The notes under the pieces were generated by a model. It was given only the letters and a program-made list of their open reading frames with translations. It searched no databases and was not told where the DNA came from. 64,000 bases of DNA from Mycolicibacterium moriokaense. GTDB lineage: Bacteria > Actinomycetota > Actinomycetes > Mycobacteriales > Mycobacteriaceae. The translations under genes and the position numbers were made by a program. Below, piece by piece: positions 32,597-41,269 of the stretch. The number at the start of each line of letters is the position of its first letter. Position 1 is the first letter of the stretch. The stretch lies in assembly GCF_010726085.1 (NCBI RefSeq), contig NZ_AP022560.1, positions 3,410,001 through 3,474,000 on the forward strand, in the 5' to 3' direction.

Positions 32597-33130
32597 ATGG
32601 CCAGCGGTGGGTGGCTCCGGACGCGACAGTCGAAGGCACTGTTGTGGAGCGCCCTCGTGCTGTCGCTCGTGCTCGGGGCAGGGCTTGTCCTGGTCGACCG
32701 CCAGGGCATCGATCTGGATGGCCCATCCCTGAGCGATGCTCAGGCGGCCGAGCAGGTGATACATGCGGCCAGGCAGATCGTCGGCGCCGCGCACCTACAG
32801 GATGCCACCGGAGGCTATTCGTTCATGTCCTGCGCGGACGAGAACGGGCCGCCCTATCAGGCAACCCTCTACATGAATTTCCGTCTGCTGCACAGTGACT
32901 GGGCGCGCTATCTGGACGAGGTCGCTTCGGCGATGATCGTCTACGGCTGGGTGGACGCGCCCGCGAGGGCGGAGCACTTCGGCCGCAAGCTCACCAGCGG
33001 CGGCGTCGTCGCCGAGCTGCAACGCAACGTCGACGACCCGGCCTTCGGCACGCTCCGACTCTACGGGGAGTGCCGAAACTTCGGGGATCACCGTAACGAC
33101 AACCCGGCGTGGACCGAGGTCAGTCTGTGA
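32597..33130 (+). CDS. Membrane-anchored mycobacterial protein of unknown function
   Basis: The 177-residue protein has an N-terminal membrane anchor or signal (LLWSALVLSLVLGAGLVLV, residues 15-33) and an extracytoplasmic domain with two Cys, in FMSCADENGPPYQ and YGECRNFGDH, probably disulfide-linked. Mycobacterial genomes contain families of such proteins with the ATGGYSFMSCADENGPPYQ-type block (here split as GGYSFMSC and ADENGPPYQ); none has a defined role known to me. ATG 32597 lies 8 nt after the TetR stop and shortly after TAGGTT (32586-32591). The tail overlaps a remnant on the other strand. Confidence 0.7.
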   Translation: MASGGWLRTRQSKALLWSALVLSLVLGAGLVLVDRQGIDLDGPSLSDAQAAEQVIHAARQIVGAAHLQDATGGYSFMSCADENGPPYQATLYMNFRLLHSDWARYLDEVASAMIVYGWVDAPARAEHFGRKLTSGGVVAELQRNVDDPAFGTLRLYGECRNFGDHRNDNPAWTEVSL

Positions 33131-33275
33131 CGTCGCCGAGGCTGCGCTGCAGTAGGAGAGTGGCGAGCCAGCGGCCGTGTTTGAATCCGACGGCAGTGAG
33201 CCGCCCTGCGTCGACGAACCCCCGGTTGCGTTGCAGCGTAAGGGAAGCCGCGCCATCGGCGTCGAAGCGGTCTTT
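33120..33275 (-). pseudogene. Remnant of a GNAT (phosphinothricin-type) acetyltransferase C-terminus
   Basis: Translating the minus strand from 33275 down to the TGA at 33122-33120 gives 51 residues with AASLTLQRNRGFVDAGRL and VGFKHGRWLATLLLQRSLG, the typical C-terminal end of phosphinothricin-type acetyltransferases (G-F-x3-G, KxGRW-L). No start codon, acetyl-CoA loop or N-terminal domain is present. It continues in frame directly after the TGA of the DCC-family gene. I read it as the remains of a deleted gene. Confidence 0.6.
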
Positions 33276-33653
33276 TCAGCAGGCGACCGGATGCGACTCG
33301 CAGTACGGCGTCTTTCCCGGGAAGCGGTAGCGATGGTCGGCGACCCAGCGGTAGACCGCCTCCTCGGCCTGCCGGATGCCCGGTATCCGATAGATCAGGA
33401 TCGGCAGCCGGGTGCCGAGGGCAACCGACACCGCGGCGTTCGCCGCCTCCGCCCCGGAGTAGACGGCGCCCGACTGGTCCAGCCAGCGCACGGAGTCCAG
33501 CAGTCGGTCCTCGGGTACGCCGAGGCGCTCGGCCACACTTGGGGCCTGCAGCGGCTCCGTCTCGAGGTCGCCGGTTCGGTTGTGCCGGACCAGGAAATCG
33601 CGCGCCCGTGTGCACATGCCGCAGTTGCCGTCGAAGAACAGGGTTCCGGCCAT
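33276..33653 (-). CDS. DCC-family (DUF393) thiol-disulfide oxidoreductase
   Basis: The 125-residue protein begins MAGTLFFDGNCGMCTRARDF, with the DxxCxxC motif that names the DCC family (DGNCGMC), followed by RLLDSVRWLDQSGAVYSGAEA and a short C-terminal helix with Cys. Family members have a thioredoxin-like fold; their partner is usually unknown. The ATG at 33653 is preferred to an in-frame upstream ATG at 33689, because family proteins begin just before the FDGxC strand. Its TGA is followed in frame by the GNAT remnant. Confidence 0.85.
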   Translation of the reverse strand: MAGTLFFDGNCGMCTRARDFLVRHNRTGDLETEPLQAPSVAERLGVPEDRLLDSVRWLDQSGAVYSGAEAANAAVSVALGTRLPILIYRIPGIRQAEEAVYRWVADHRYRFPGKTPYCESHPVAC

Positions 33654-33722
33654 ACCCCGATTGTGCTCTCGGCGCCACCCGGGCAACACCCCGCCGGGAC
33701 CCAGATCACAAACGCAGCGTCG

Positions 33723-34760
33723 TCAGCGCGCAGGTGGACCCGGCGGTGCGGCGTCCGGGGCGGCATCGCGGCGGCGCGCGGCCATCCCGCCGAGCGCTTC
33801 GAAAACCACCCGGTGCGCAGCGTTGACGGTGAGTTCCGCGTGGTCGTAGGCGGGCGCCACCTCGACGACGTCGACGCCGACGACGTCGTGCTCGCGACAG
33901 AGCTGACGCACCAGGCGCAGCAGATCCGCGGTGGTGATGCCGCCGGGCTCCGGCGTGCCGGTGCCGGGCGCATGCGCGGGGTCGAGGACGTCGATGTCGA
34001 CGGAGACATACAGCTTCTCCGCCTTGGCCAGCGCCTCGTTGACGGCGTCGCGCATGACCTCCTTGAAGCCGCGATCCCAGATCTCCTGCATGGTGTGCCA
34101 CGTCATGCGTTGTTCTTGCATCCACTCGAAGGTGTCCTGCGGCGGCCAATAGCCGCGCAGACCGACCTGGACGAAGTGGCTGCCCGGCACCGCACCGGAT
34201 TCGATGAGACGACGCATGGGGGTGCCGTGACTGGCCAGGTTGCCCTCGATCTCGTCGGCGGTATCGGCGTGTGCGTCGAAGTGCACGATGCCGACGTTGC
34301 CGTACCCGTGCACGTCGGCCACGGCGGTCGCGGCGGGCCAGGTGATCGAGTGGTCGCCACCGAGGATGACGGGCACGATGCCGCGGGACGCGATGGCGTG
34401 CACGCGCTCGCGGATGTTGTTGTGCGAGACCTCGGTCTGTCCGTGCGGGCAGTACGCGTCGCCGAAGTCGACGACTTCGAGCCAGTCGAAGATCTCCAGC
34501 CCCAGATCCAGGTGGTAAGTGCCCGGTTCATAGGCGGTGGCGCGGATGGCTCGGGGGCCGAACCGCGCGCCCGGCCGGTTCGTGGTCCCGACGTCGAACG
34601 GTGCCCCGACGATCGCCACGTCCGGGCGCCACGACTCCAGCTGTTCGACCTCGGTGAGGAACGGGCGATGCCCGAACGACGCCACCCCGGCGTAGGCCAG
34701 TTCTAACTGCTCGACCATCCCCGGCGGAAGGTCTCGCTGATGACCGTGATCGTGACCCAT
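33723..34760 (-). CDS. Agmatinase/ureohydrolase-family enzyme
   Basis: The 345-residue ureohydrolase has all manganese-binding signatures: GGDHSITWP, DAHADTAD (DAHxD) and SVDIDVLDPAHAPGTGTPEPGG. The N-terminal His-rich MGHDHGHQ could bind metal (related nickel-dependent guanidinases exist in the superfamily). It should split urea from agmatine, guanidinobutyrate or guanidine; the substrate cannot be set by eye. ATG 34760 is chosen over an upstream in-frame ATG at 34817, which would overlap the thioesterase gene. Confidence 0.88.
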   Translation of the reverse strand: MGHDHGHQRDLPPGMVEQLELAYAGVASFGHRPFLTEVEQLESWRPDVAIVGAPFDVGTTNRPGARFGPRAIRATAYEPGTYHLDLGLEIFDWLEVVDFGDAYCPHGQTEVSHNNIRERVHAIASRGIVPVILGGDHSITWPAATAVADVHGYGNVGIVHFDAHADTADEIEGNLASHGTPMRRLIESGAVPGSHFVQVGLRGYWPPQDTFEWMQEQRMTWHTMQEIWDRGFKEVMRDAVNEALAKAEKLYVSVDIDVLDPAHAPGTGTPEPGGITTADLLRLVRQLCREHDVVGVDVVEVAPAYDHAELTVNAAHRVVFEALGGMAARRRDAAPDAAPPGPPAR

Positions 34761-34785
34761 CCCCTGACCGTACCTTTGCAACGGC

Positions 34786-35238
34786 TCAATCGGATGCGTT
34801 ACGCGCTTGACCCTCAACCGAAGTCAGCGCTTCGCGCAGCGTCGGCGGAATGGGACGTTTGGCCCAGTCGTCGGTGGAGACCACCACATAGACGTTGCGG
34901 CCACGCACCGCGGGCTGCTGTTCGGTATCGGCGTCATTGCCGCTCTTGCTCCGCCACACCGTGAAGCCCAGCGTGAAACTGGTGGATCCGATTGCCTCAC
35001 AGTGCACCTCGACCCGGACCGAGTCGCGCCACCTGACCGGCCCCTTGAAGTCGATCTCGCTGTGCACCACCTGGATGTCGTGTCCACCGGCGATCAAGCC
35101 CGGGTAGGTGACGTCCAGATGGTCGAGGAACGCGGTGCACGCCTCGTCGAACCAGGTGAGGTAATGACCGTTGAACACGACACCCTGTTGATCGACCTCC
35201 GCGTAGCGCGGCACGATCGGCAACGAAAACGAGGTCAC
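34786..35238 (-). CDS. Hotdog-fold acyl-CoA thioesterase (4HBT family)
   Basis: The 150-residue protein has the 4-hydroxybenzoyl-CoA-thioesterase pattern: PRYAEVDQQGVVFNGHYLTW with catalytic Asp in EVDQQG and a DEAC segment, followed by VVHSEIDFKGPVRWRDSVRV and the strand TLGFTVWR. Such enzymes hydrolyse acyl-CoA thioesters in the cytosol. It is upstream of, and in the same direction as, the agmatinase-family gene (25-nt gap to its start). It is divergent from the leaderless upstream ORF at 35327. Confidence 0.85.
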   Translation of the reverse strand: MTSFSLPIVPRYAEVDQQGVVFNGHYLTWFDEACTAFLDHLDVTYPGLIAGGHDIQVVHSEIDFKGPVRWRDSVRVEVHCEAIGSTSFTLGFTVWRSKSGNDADTEQQPAVRGRNVYVVVSTDDWAKRPIPPTLREALTSVEGQARNASD

Positions 35239-35314
35239 GGCATCACCCTATCGAGCACGCACGACCTGCTCGTCACGAGTTCGCGGAGTTCGGGTCAGCA
35301 ACGATTCCCGCCGC

Positions 35315-35327
35315 TACGATCTTCGCG
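35315..35327 (+). promoter_or_regulatory. Leaderless-type -10 box for the upstream mini-ORF
   Basis: TACGAT (35315-35320), then 6 nt, then GTG 35327. The spacing equals that at 7464 and 15456, which also have TACGAT. Confidence 0.5.
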
Positions 35328-35353
35328 TGAGCACCCGCGGGCGATCGTCATGA
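35327..35353 (+). CDS. Eight-codon leaderless upstream ORF coupled to the membrane-protein gene
   Basis: GTG at 35327 opens the peptide MSTRGRSS, ending in TGA at 35351-35353. That stop overlaps the ATG (35350-35352) of the next gene as ATGA. GTG lies 6 nt after TACGAT. No Shine-Dalgarno sequence precedes ATG 35350, so ribosomes that load on the leaderless GTG and terminate at TGA could re-initiate at the overlapping ATG. Seen in sequence; coding status inferred. Confidence 0.5.
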   Translation: MSTRGRSS

Positions 35354-36228
35354 CCACCGACGGGGGCTGGCAGGCACCCAACCCCGCCGGCGACGGCCGG
35401 GAGGTCCGGCAACGACCCGAGCCCACCGCCGAACGATTGCCCGCCTGGTGGCAACGGGTTCTGCGGTGGATCGCGTGGCTGACGTTTCTCGGGCTGGCAA
35501 TCTGGAATTCGCAGAGCGTCTACTTCAGCGGTTGGGAGTTCGTGGCCCTCGTCGCCGCGATCGCCGTCAGCGTCTGGTGTCTGGCGAAGCCGTTGGGCGG
35601 CCCCAAGGTCGAGCTGTCCGAACCGACGCGTCTGCTCGGAGCGTTCGTGTCCAGGACCAATTGGGCGCTGGTGATCCTCGGCGCACTGCTCACCATCGGT
35701 GGCGTCGCAGGGCTGTTCGCGGCGATCTACGACATGTCCACGGGGCGTGCGAGTTTCGGTGACTTGCTCAAGGACATCGCGATCTTCGTGGAGGGTTGGA
35801 TCGCCGAACTGATCACACCCATGTACGACGCGGAACTCGAGAAGACCCACGCGTACGCCCTGTTCCTGCTCATCCTGCCGGGCCTTCTCCTGTTGTGGTT
35901 CAACCTCCTCCCGCTCCTCAAGCGTGGCAGCGAATTCCAGGTCCACGAGGACGGTTCGGTGTCGGTGCGTCGCGATGACAGCTGGGAGCCACTGTTGGAG
36001 TACCAGTACGCGACGGTGACGGCCGACGGCGTGACGTTCGAGTTCATCCCGCCGCCCGGGGGCCCGCCCGCGCTTCGACTGCCCGCGGACCGGGTGTTCT
36101 CGCGTGAGTACGGCGTACGACTGAAGAACAAGGTCAGCGCCGAGTTCTTCCGGCGACTGCTGGCCGGCCGTGGATTCGACATCGAAGGTCAGTCAACGGG
36201 AAGCAGTTTCATCGCACGCCGCAAGTAG
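35350..36228 (+). CDS. Hypothetical four-helix membrane protein with C-terminal cytosolic domain
   Basis: The 292-residue product has a Pro-rich cytosolic start, membrane segments at about 36-55 and 60-76, a third about 96-119 and a fourth about 160-182, then a roughly 100-residue soluble domain (EFQVHEDGSVSVRRDDSWEP, VTADGVTFEFIPPPGGPP, VKNKVSAEFFRRLL-type helix LKNKVSAEFFRRLLAGRG). I do not recognise the family. Start ATG 35350 overlaps the mini-ORF stop (ATGA). No transport or enzyme motif is visible. Confidence 0.7.
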   Translation: MTTDGGWQAPNPAGDGREVRQRPEPTAERLPAWWQRVLRWIAWLTFLGLAIWNSQSVYFSGWEFVALVAAIAVSVWCLAKPLGGPKVELSEPTRLLGAFVSRTNWALVILGALLTIGGVAGLFAAIYDMSTGRASFGDLLKDIAIFVEGWIAELITPMYDAELEKTHAYALFLLILPGLLLLWFNLLPLLKRGSEFQVHEDGSVSVRRDDSWEPLLEYQYATVTADGVTFEFIPPPGGPPALRLPADRVFSREYGVRLKNKVSAEFFRRLLAGRGFDIEGQSTGSSFIARRK

Positions 36229-36272
36229 GCAGGGCCTGGTAACCACGGACCGTTGTCGACAAGACTGGGCCC

Positions 36273-37220
36273 GTGGACATGGTGAGCATCGACGACATCA
36301 GGTCGGCGGCGACGCGGATTCGCGCCTTCGCCGTGCGCACGCCCCTGCTGCAGGCGCTGTGGGGCGATGACGACCGGCCATTGTGGATCAAGCCCGAGAA
36401 TCTCCAGCCGATCGGGGCGTTCAAGGTCCGCGGTGCGTTCAACGCCATCGGCAACCTCGATGAATCCGTCTGCACCCGCGGCGTCGTCGCCTATTCCAGC
36501 GGCAACCATGCCCAGGCCGTTGCCTACGCCGCCGCGGTGTATGCGATTCCGGCACATATCGTCATGCCGAAGGAGACCCCGGCGGTCAAGATCGATGCCA
36601 CCCGCGCGCGCGGCGCCGAAGTCGTGCTCTGTGAGGCAGGGGAGCGCGAGCGGGTGGCGGCCGAGGTGGTGGAGCGGACCGGCGGGGTGCTGGTCCCGCC
36701 GTTCGACCATCCCGACATCATCGCCGGACAGGGCACTCTCGGCCTGGAGATCGCTGAGGATCTGCCCACGGTCGAGAATGTGCTCGTCCCGGTCAGCGGC
36801 GGCGGTCTGGCCTCCGGGGTCGGCACCGCGATCAAGGCGCTGTGCCCGTTAGCAAGAGTGTTCGGCGTGGAGCCCGAGCTCGCCGCCGACACCGCCGAAG
36901 GACTCTCGAAGGGTCATCGGGTGGACTGGTCGATCGAGGACCGCAATCGCACCATCGCCGACGGCCTTCGCTCACAACCGTCGGAGCTGACGTTCGCCCA
37001 CCTGCAGAAGGTGCTCGACGGCGTGATCACCGTATCGGAGAGCGAGATTTGCAGTGCGGTAAGAGAACTCGCGCTGCGAGCACACCTGGTCAGTGAACCC
37101 AGCGGCGCGGTCGCGCTGGCGGCCTACCGGCAGCGTCGAACACCGCCAGGTCGCACCGTGATGGTGCTCTCGGGCGGCAACATCGAACCCCAGGTGCTGA
37201 CGGACATACTGGCCAGCTAG
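36273..37220 (+). CDS. PLP-dependent threonine/serine dehydratase or racemase family enzyme
   Basis: The 315-residue fold-type II enzyme has the PLP lysine in PIGAFKVRGAFNA, the Asn loop SSGNHAQAVAYAA, the phosphate-binding Gly loop VPVSGGGLASG and a C-terminal SGGNI. It lacks the ACT-like regulatory domain of IlvA and fits catabolic threonine dehydratase, threo-hydroxyaspartate dehydratase or serine racemase. GTG 36273 is preferred to ATG 36279, as AAGACT lies 6 nt upstream (leaderless layout). The stop overlaps the convergent POT transporter (CTAG). Confidence 0.85.
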   Translation: MDMVSIDDIRSAATRIRAFAVRTPLLQALWGDDDRPLWIKPENLQPIGAFKVRGAFNAIGNLDESVCTRGVVAYSSGNHAQAVAYAAAVYAIPAHIVMPKETPAVKIDATRARGAEVVLCEAGERERVAAEVVERTGGVLVPPFDHPDIIAGQGTLGLEIAEDLPTVENVLVPVSGGGLASGVGTAIKALCPLARVFGVEPELAADTAEGLSKGHRVDWSIEDRNRTIADGLRSQPSELTFAHLQKVLDGVITVSESEICSAVRELALRAHLVSEPSGAVALAAYRQRRTPPGRTVMVLSGGNIEPQVLTDILAS

Positions 37221-38695
37221 TGCACGCCCTCCATTAACCGACTGATCCATGACGACAACGCGAACACGACCACACCGGCCGCGATCGCGACGCCGCCGAG
37301 TATGCCGAAGTAGGCGAACTCGCGGGCCGGATCGTAGTAGCGCGACAGCACGCCCGACATCGCAGTGCCGAGACCGACCGAGAAGAAGTACAGCGCCATC
37401 ATCTGCGCCCGAAACGCTTCTGGCGCAAGCTTTGTCGTGACCGACAAGCCGATCGGCGACAGCAGCAACTCGGAAATGGCGAACACCGCCATGATCCCGA
37501 CCACCAGCAGGGCAGGCACCGCCCGTCCAGTCGTGGCCGCCATCGGCAGGAACAACAGGAACGCCAAGCCCATGCCGATCACGCCGTAGGCGAACTTGCG
37601 CGGTGTGGTGGGTGCACGGGTGCCGAGTCGCGTCCACATGGTCGCGAACACCGGTGAGAGCAGGATGATCCACACCGGCTCGATCGAGCCGATCCAGCTG
37701 GACGGAGCGATCCAGCCGAAGATCGACCAGTTCATCCGCTCGTCCGAGTAGACCGCGAGCACGGTGAAAATCTGCTGGAACAAAGACCAGAACACCGCGT
37801 TGGCGATGAACAGCGGAATGAACGCCCGGATCCTGGTCCGCTCGATCGGCACCACCTTCGAGCTCGTGAGCATCACGATGAAGTACACGGCCGACGCCGC
37901 GACGATCACGCCCGTCGTCACGTGCGACAGATTGGCCAACTCGACCAGGCCGGTGGCGAACGCCACCACAATCACCACAACCGTCAGGACGCCGATACCC
38001 GCGACCCAGCCAATGGAGCTGCGGGGCAACGGGTTCGGCACAACGCGGCCGTGGTCGCCGAGGTTGCGCCGGAAGACGACGTACTGCGTCAGCCCGAGGG
38101 CCATTCCGACGGCGGCGGCGCCGAAGCCCCAATGGAATCCCATCCGGGTCTGGAGGAGTCCAGTGATGAGCGGTCCGATGAACGCACCGAGATTGATGCC
38201 GAGATAGAACAGCGTGAAACCGCCGTCGCAGCGCGGGTCACCCTTCTCGTAGAGGGTGCCCAAAAGCGACGACGCGTTGGCCTTCAAGGCGCCGGAGCCC
38301 AGCGCCACCAACACCAGACCCACCGCGACACCGGCAAGATCAGGTATCACCGCAAGCGCGATGTGGCCGCACATCACCACCACGCCTCCGTAGAGGACGG
38401 TGCGCTCCATGCCGAGCACCCGGTCGGCGATCCAGCCGCCGAGGACGGTGGACAGATAGACCAGACCGCCGTAGGCGCCGACGATGCCGGTCGCGGTGGT
38501 CTTGGGCAGTTCGAGGCCGCCGTCGGTCAGCGAGTAATAGAGGTAGTACCCGAGGATGGTGAGCATCCCGTAGAACGAGAACCGCTCCCAGAGTTCGACG
38601 CCGAACAGGTTGGCCAGGCCGATGGGATGACCGAACACCATGCGGCCTGCGGGGCCACCATCGATCTGTCCCGCGGCATGTTCCGCAGTTGCCAT
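37217..38695 (-). CDS. POT-family (PTR2) proton-coupled peptide transporter
   Basis: The 492-residue transporter has the POT signatures ELWERFSFYGMLTILGYYLY (with ExxERFxYY-type motif) in TM1 and FTLFYLGINLGAFIGPLI in TM5, plus GGWIADRVLGMERT after TM2. POT proteins import di- and tripeptides with protons. About 14 membrane segments are visible. The start is given at ATG 38695; an in-frame GTG at 38704 is 3 codons upstream, and neither has a clear ribosome binding site. It is divergent from the DUF7159 gene. Confidence 0.9.
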   Translation of the reverse strand: MATAEHAAGQIDGGPAGRMVFGHPIGLANLFGVELWERFSFYGMLTILGYYLYYSLTDGGLELPKTTATGIVGAYGGLVYLSTVLGGWIADRVLGMERTVLYGGVVVMCGHIALAVIPDLAGVAVGLVLVALGSGALKANASSLLGTLYEKGDPRCDGGFTLFYLGINLGAFIGPLITGLLQTRMGFHWGFGAAAVGMALGLTQYVVFRRNLGDHGRVVPNPLPRSSIGWVAGIGVLTVVVIVVAFATGLVELANLSHVTTGVIVAASAVYFIVMLTSSKVVPIERTRIRAFIPLFIANAVFWSLFQQIFTVLAVYSDERMNWSIFGWIAPSSWIGSIEPVWIILLSPVFATMWTRLGTRAPTTPRKFAYGVIGMGLAFLLFLPMAATTGRAVPALLVVGIMAVFAISELLLSPIGLSVTTKLAPEAFRAQMMALYFFSVGLGTAMSGVLSRYYDPAREFAYFGILGGVAIAAGVVVFALSSWISRLMEGVH

Positions 38696-38918
38696 GGGGG
38701 TCACGATGCCATCCGGGCGGAACTTCGGCGACGGATCGGGCGAGTGACATTTCGGGCAAAGGTGCTGCTGGAGGGCGCGCAGTGCATTTCAGGACCACAG
38801 CACACGTCGACGCGGCGAGCTGATCTGTCCGAACAACGCCCGGTGAGCCGAAGCTCGCGGGCGCAGGTAAGGTCACCCCGGACAGGTGGACGTCTGGATC
38901 GGTTTCAGAAGGGCAAGA

Positions 38919-40286
38919 GTGGACACCGTACTCGGTTTGTCGGTGACGCCGGCCGCAGTGGGTCTCGTTCTCGTTGAGGGGCAGGACGCCGACGGCACAA
39001 CGGTCGACCGCGAAGCCTTTGAGGTCGTATCCGGCCGGCATGCGACGCCCCGCCAGGCGTCGGACCAGGCGGCCGCCGCCGTCCTGCGGACCGAGGCCAT
39101 CGCGGCCTCACGTGGCCAACGGCTCCATTCAATCGGTGTCACCTGGAGTGACGGCGCCGCCGACGAGGCGAAATTGCTGTTGAAGTCGTTGTCCGAATGC
39201 GGATTCGACAACATCGTTCCGGTGCGGTTGCCCGAGGCGACGGAGGCCCTGGCATGGGGCATCGCCGACGTCCTCGGATACCAGGTCACCGCTGTCTGCG
39301 TGGTCGAGCCCGACACGGTGATCATGCTGATCGTCCACGACGGCGTCGGAGCGGTACAGACGGCCGTCAACCACGCCATCGACACCGAAGAGGCGTTGCT
39401 CCACTGGTTGAGCACCGTTTTTGCCGGGGCCGACTGGCGGCCCGAGGCGCTTGTCGTGGTCGGTTCCGGCGGCGACGTCCAGTCGGTGCTCCCACGGCTG
39501 GAGGACCTCTTGTCGGTGCCTGTGTACGTCCCGGCCGAGTCCGAGTTCGCGCTGGCCCGTGGCGCGGCGCTCGCGTCAGCGCGCAACACCGCGTTCATTC
39601 AGATCGGGAAAGCCCAGAGCGGTAAGGGTTCACAGCGGTCCACACGGCAAAGCCGTCGACCGCTGACGCAGACCGGCCCGCTGGCAATGCTGGTCGCAGG
39701 CGCGGTCACTTTCGTCGCGTCGGTGTCGGTGGCCGTCAGCATGGAGATGACGCCGGAGCGGGACATCGCACTGGGGGAGCCGCGGCCCGCGGCCAAGGCC
39801 TCTCCGGACATCGCGAACGCGGGGGTGCGCGTGGCGCTCCCCGAGGAGGCCCCTCGCCCCGCCGCCGTCCCGGCGCCCGTCGAGGAATTGCCGCTACCCC
39901 CGCCGGAGGCCCCGCCCGTGGACGTCGAGCTGCCGCCGGAGAGCATCGTCGACGTTCCGGTAGAGCCGGTCGCCGCCCTGCCGGATGTCGTTGCACCGCC
40001 ACCAGAGGCGCCCGTCGCGCCCGCGCCTGGCCTTCCCGTCGAAGCGTTGCCGCCGGAAGGTGTCGCACCAGCGCCCGGTCTGGTGCCCGCCCAGCCGATA
40101 CCGGTACCAGAGCAGCGGTCTGGCCTGCTGACCAGGATCAAGGAGCGGCTGTCGAACATCGGCAGAAACGACGATCAGCAGCAGGGGCCCCCGCCTGCCG
40201 CGCCCTTGCCGGGTGCTGCGCCTCAGGACCCCGCGGCATTCGCACCGCCGGCCCCGGAATCACAGCCGCTGCTGCCGCCTCAGTGA
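38919..40286 (+). CDS. DUF7159-type mycobacterial protein: Hsp70-like N-domain, one TM helix, proline-rich tail
   Basis: The 455-residue protein begins VDTVLGLSVTPAAVGLVLVE, an actin/Hsp70-like beta-hairpin start found in mycobacterial DUF7159 proteins, with a second VVGSGGDVQSVLPRLEDLL region that mimics the nucleotide-binding Gly loop of such folds. A membrane helix lies at about 258-278 (LAMLVAGAVTFVASVSVAVS), followed by roughly 170 residues rich in Pro/Ala/Glu/Val. AGAAGGG 6 nt before GTG 38919 sets the start; a longer frame from 38886 is rejected. Function is not established; a sensor or envelope-linked role is a guess. Confidence 0.8.
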   Translation: MDTVLGLSVTPAAVGLVLVEGQDADGTTVDREAFEVVSGRHATPRQASDQAAAAVLRTEAIAASRGQRLHSIGVTWSDGAADEAKLLLKSLSECGFDNIVPVRLPEATEALAWGIADVLGYQVTAVCVVEPDTVIMLIVHDGVGAVQTAVNHAIDTEEALLHWLSTVFAGADWRPEALVVVGSGGDVQSVLPRLEDLLSVPVYVPAESEFALARGAALASARNTAFIQIGKAQSGKGSQRSTRQSRRPLTQTGPLAMLVAGAVTFVASVSVAVSMEMTPERDIALGEPRPAAKASPDIANAGVRVALPEEAPRPAAVPAPVEELPLPPPEAPPVDVELPPESIVDVPVEPVAALPDVVAPPPEAPVAPAPGLPVEALPPEGVAPAPGLVPAQPIPVPEQRSGLLTRIKERLSNIGRNDDQQQGPPPAAPLPGAAPQDPAAFAPPAPESQPLLPPQ

Positions 40287-40511
40287 CGCCGTATTCTCGC
40301 CCCGGATCCCGATAGCGACGTTGTGTGCTGGCGGCTCTGTGCCCCGCCGCCGGCCATGCGTTGCTAGCGGTCAGCCGCCCGGCGGCACCGGCGCGGATCG
40401 ACGCCGCCTGAAACGTTCTGAACGGCGAATTCGATCAATGTTCGGGATGGATAGACGACATGCGGGGTCACCTGGAACTTGCGGAATCCGGGCCAACTCG
40501 TTCCGACGAAC

Positions 40512-40524
40512 TAGGATAAAAGTG
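40512..40524 (+). promoter_or_regulatory. Leaderless-type -10 box for the L,D-transpeptidase gene
   Basis: TAGGAT (40512-40517), 6 nt, then GTG 40524. The remaining 220 nt between 40287 and 40510 show no other feature I can support. Confidence 0.5.
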
Positions 40525-41261
40525 TGCTGAAACTTCGAATCGTGGCCGTGGTCGGCCTCATGGTGGCCGCGATGTCGGGGTCCGTCGCAACCGTCTCGGC
40601 GGGCGTCGCAGCCCCGACGGACGTGGTGAGTATCTCGCCGTCGGGCGTGACGGTCGGTGTGGCCCATCCGATCACGGTGACATTCGCCGGCGACATCGCC
40701 GACCGCGCGGCCGCCGAGCACCGTGTCAAGATCGATTCACCGACAGTCCCGGTCGGCAACTTCACCTGGCTCAACGACCGTGTACTGCAATGGAATCCGA
40801 CCGAGTTCTGGCCCGCTCACAGCACCATTTCGCTGAGCGTCGGCGGCGTGAAGACGAGTTTCGAGACCGGGGCGGCCACGGTAGGGGTGGCCAGCATCAG
40901 CAACCACACCTTCACCGTCAGCATGGACGGCGAGGTGCTGCGCGAAATGCCCGCGTCGATGGGCAAGCCCAGGTTCCCGACGCCGGTCGGCAACTTCACC
41001 GCGCTGGAGAAGCAGGCGACCGTGATCATGGATTCGCGGACCATCGGCATCCCGCTCAGCGACCCGGAGGGCTACAAGCTCACCGTGTACGACGCGGTCC
41101 GCGTGACCTGGGGCGGGGTGTACGTCCACGGCGCACCATGGTCCGTCGGTTCCCAGGGCTACGAGAACGTCAGCCATGGCTGCATCAACCTCAGCCCGGA
41201 CAACGCGGACTGGTACTACAACATGGTCCGGATCGGCGATCCGATCATCATCGAGGCCTAG
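40524..41261 (+). CDS. L,D-transpeptidase with one Ig-like domain (LdtA-like)
   Basis: The 245-residue protein has a signal sequence (about 1-30), one Ig-like domain (about 34-120) and a YkuD catalytic domain. The active-site motif reads VHGAPWSVGSQGYENVSHGC, with His202, His218 and nucleophile Cys220, followed by INLSPDNADWYYNMVRIGDP. It forms 3-3 cross-links in peptidoglycan outside the membrane. Length and single Ig domain match M. tuberculosis LdtA (Rv0116c) rather than the longer LdtB. The start is leaderless GTG. Confidence 0.93.
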   Translation: MLKLRIVAVVGLMVAAMSGSVATVSAGVAAPTDVVSISPSGVTVGVAHPITVTFAGDIADRAAAEHRVKIDSPTVPVGNFTWLNDRVLQWNPTEFWPAHSTISLSVGGVKTSFETGAATVGVASISNHTFTVSMDGEVLREMPASMGKPRFPTPVGNFTALEKQATVIMDSRTIGIPLSDPEGYKLTVYDAVRVTWGGVYVHGAPWSVGSQGYENVSHGCINLSPDNADWYYNMVRIGDPIIIEA

Positions 41262-41269
41262 GGTCCGGG

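Noticed and set aside
33177..34706. Long plus-strand open frame across the DCC and agmatinase genes
   Set aside because: Antisense shadow; the minus strand shows DCC and ureohydrolase motifs.
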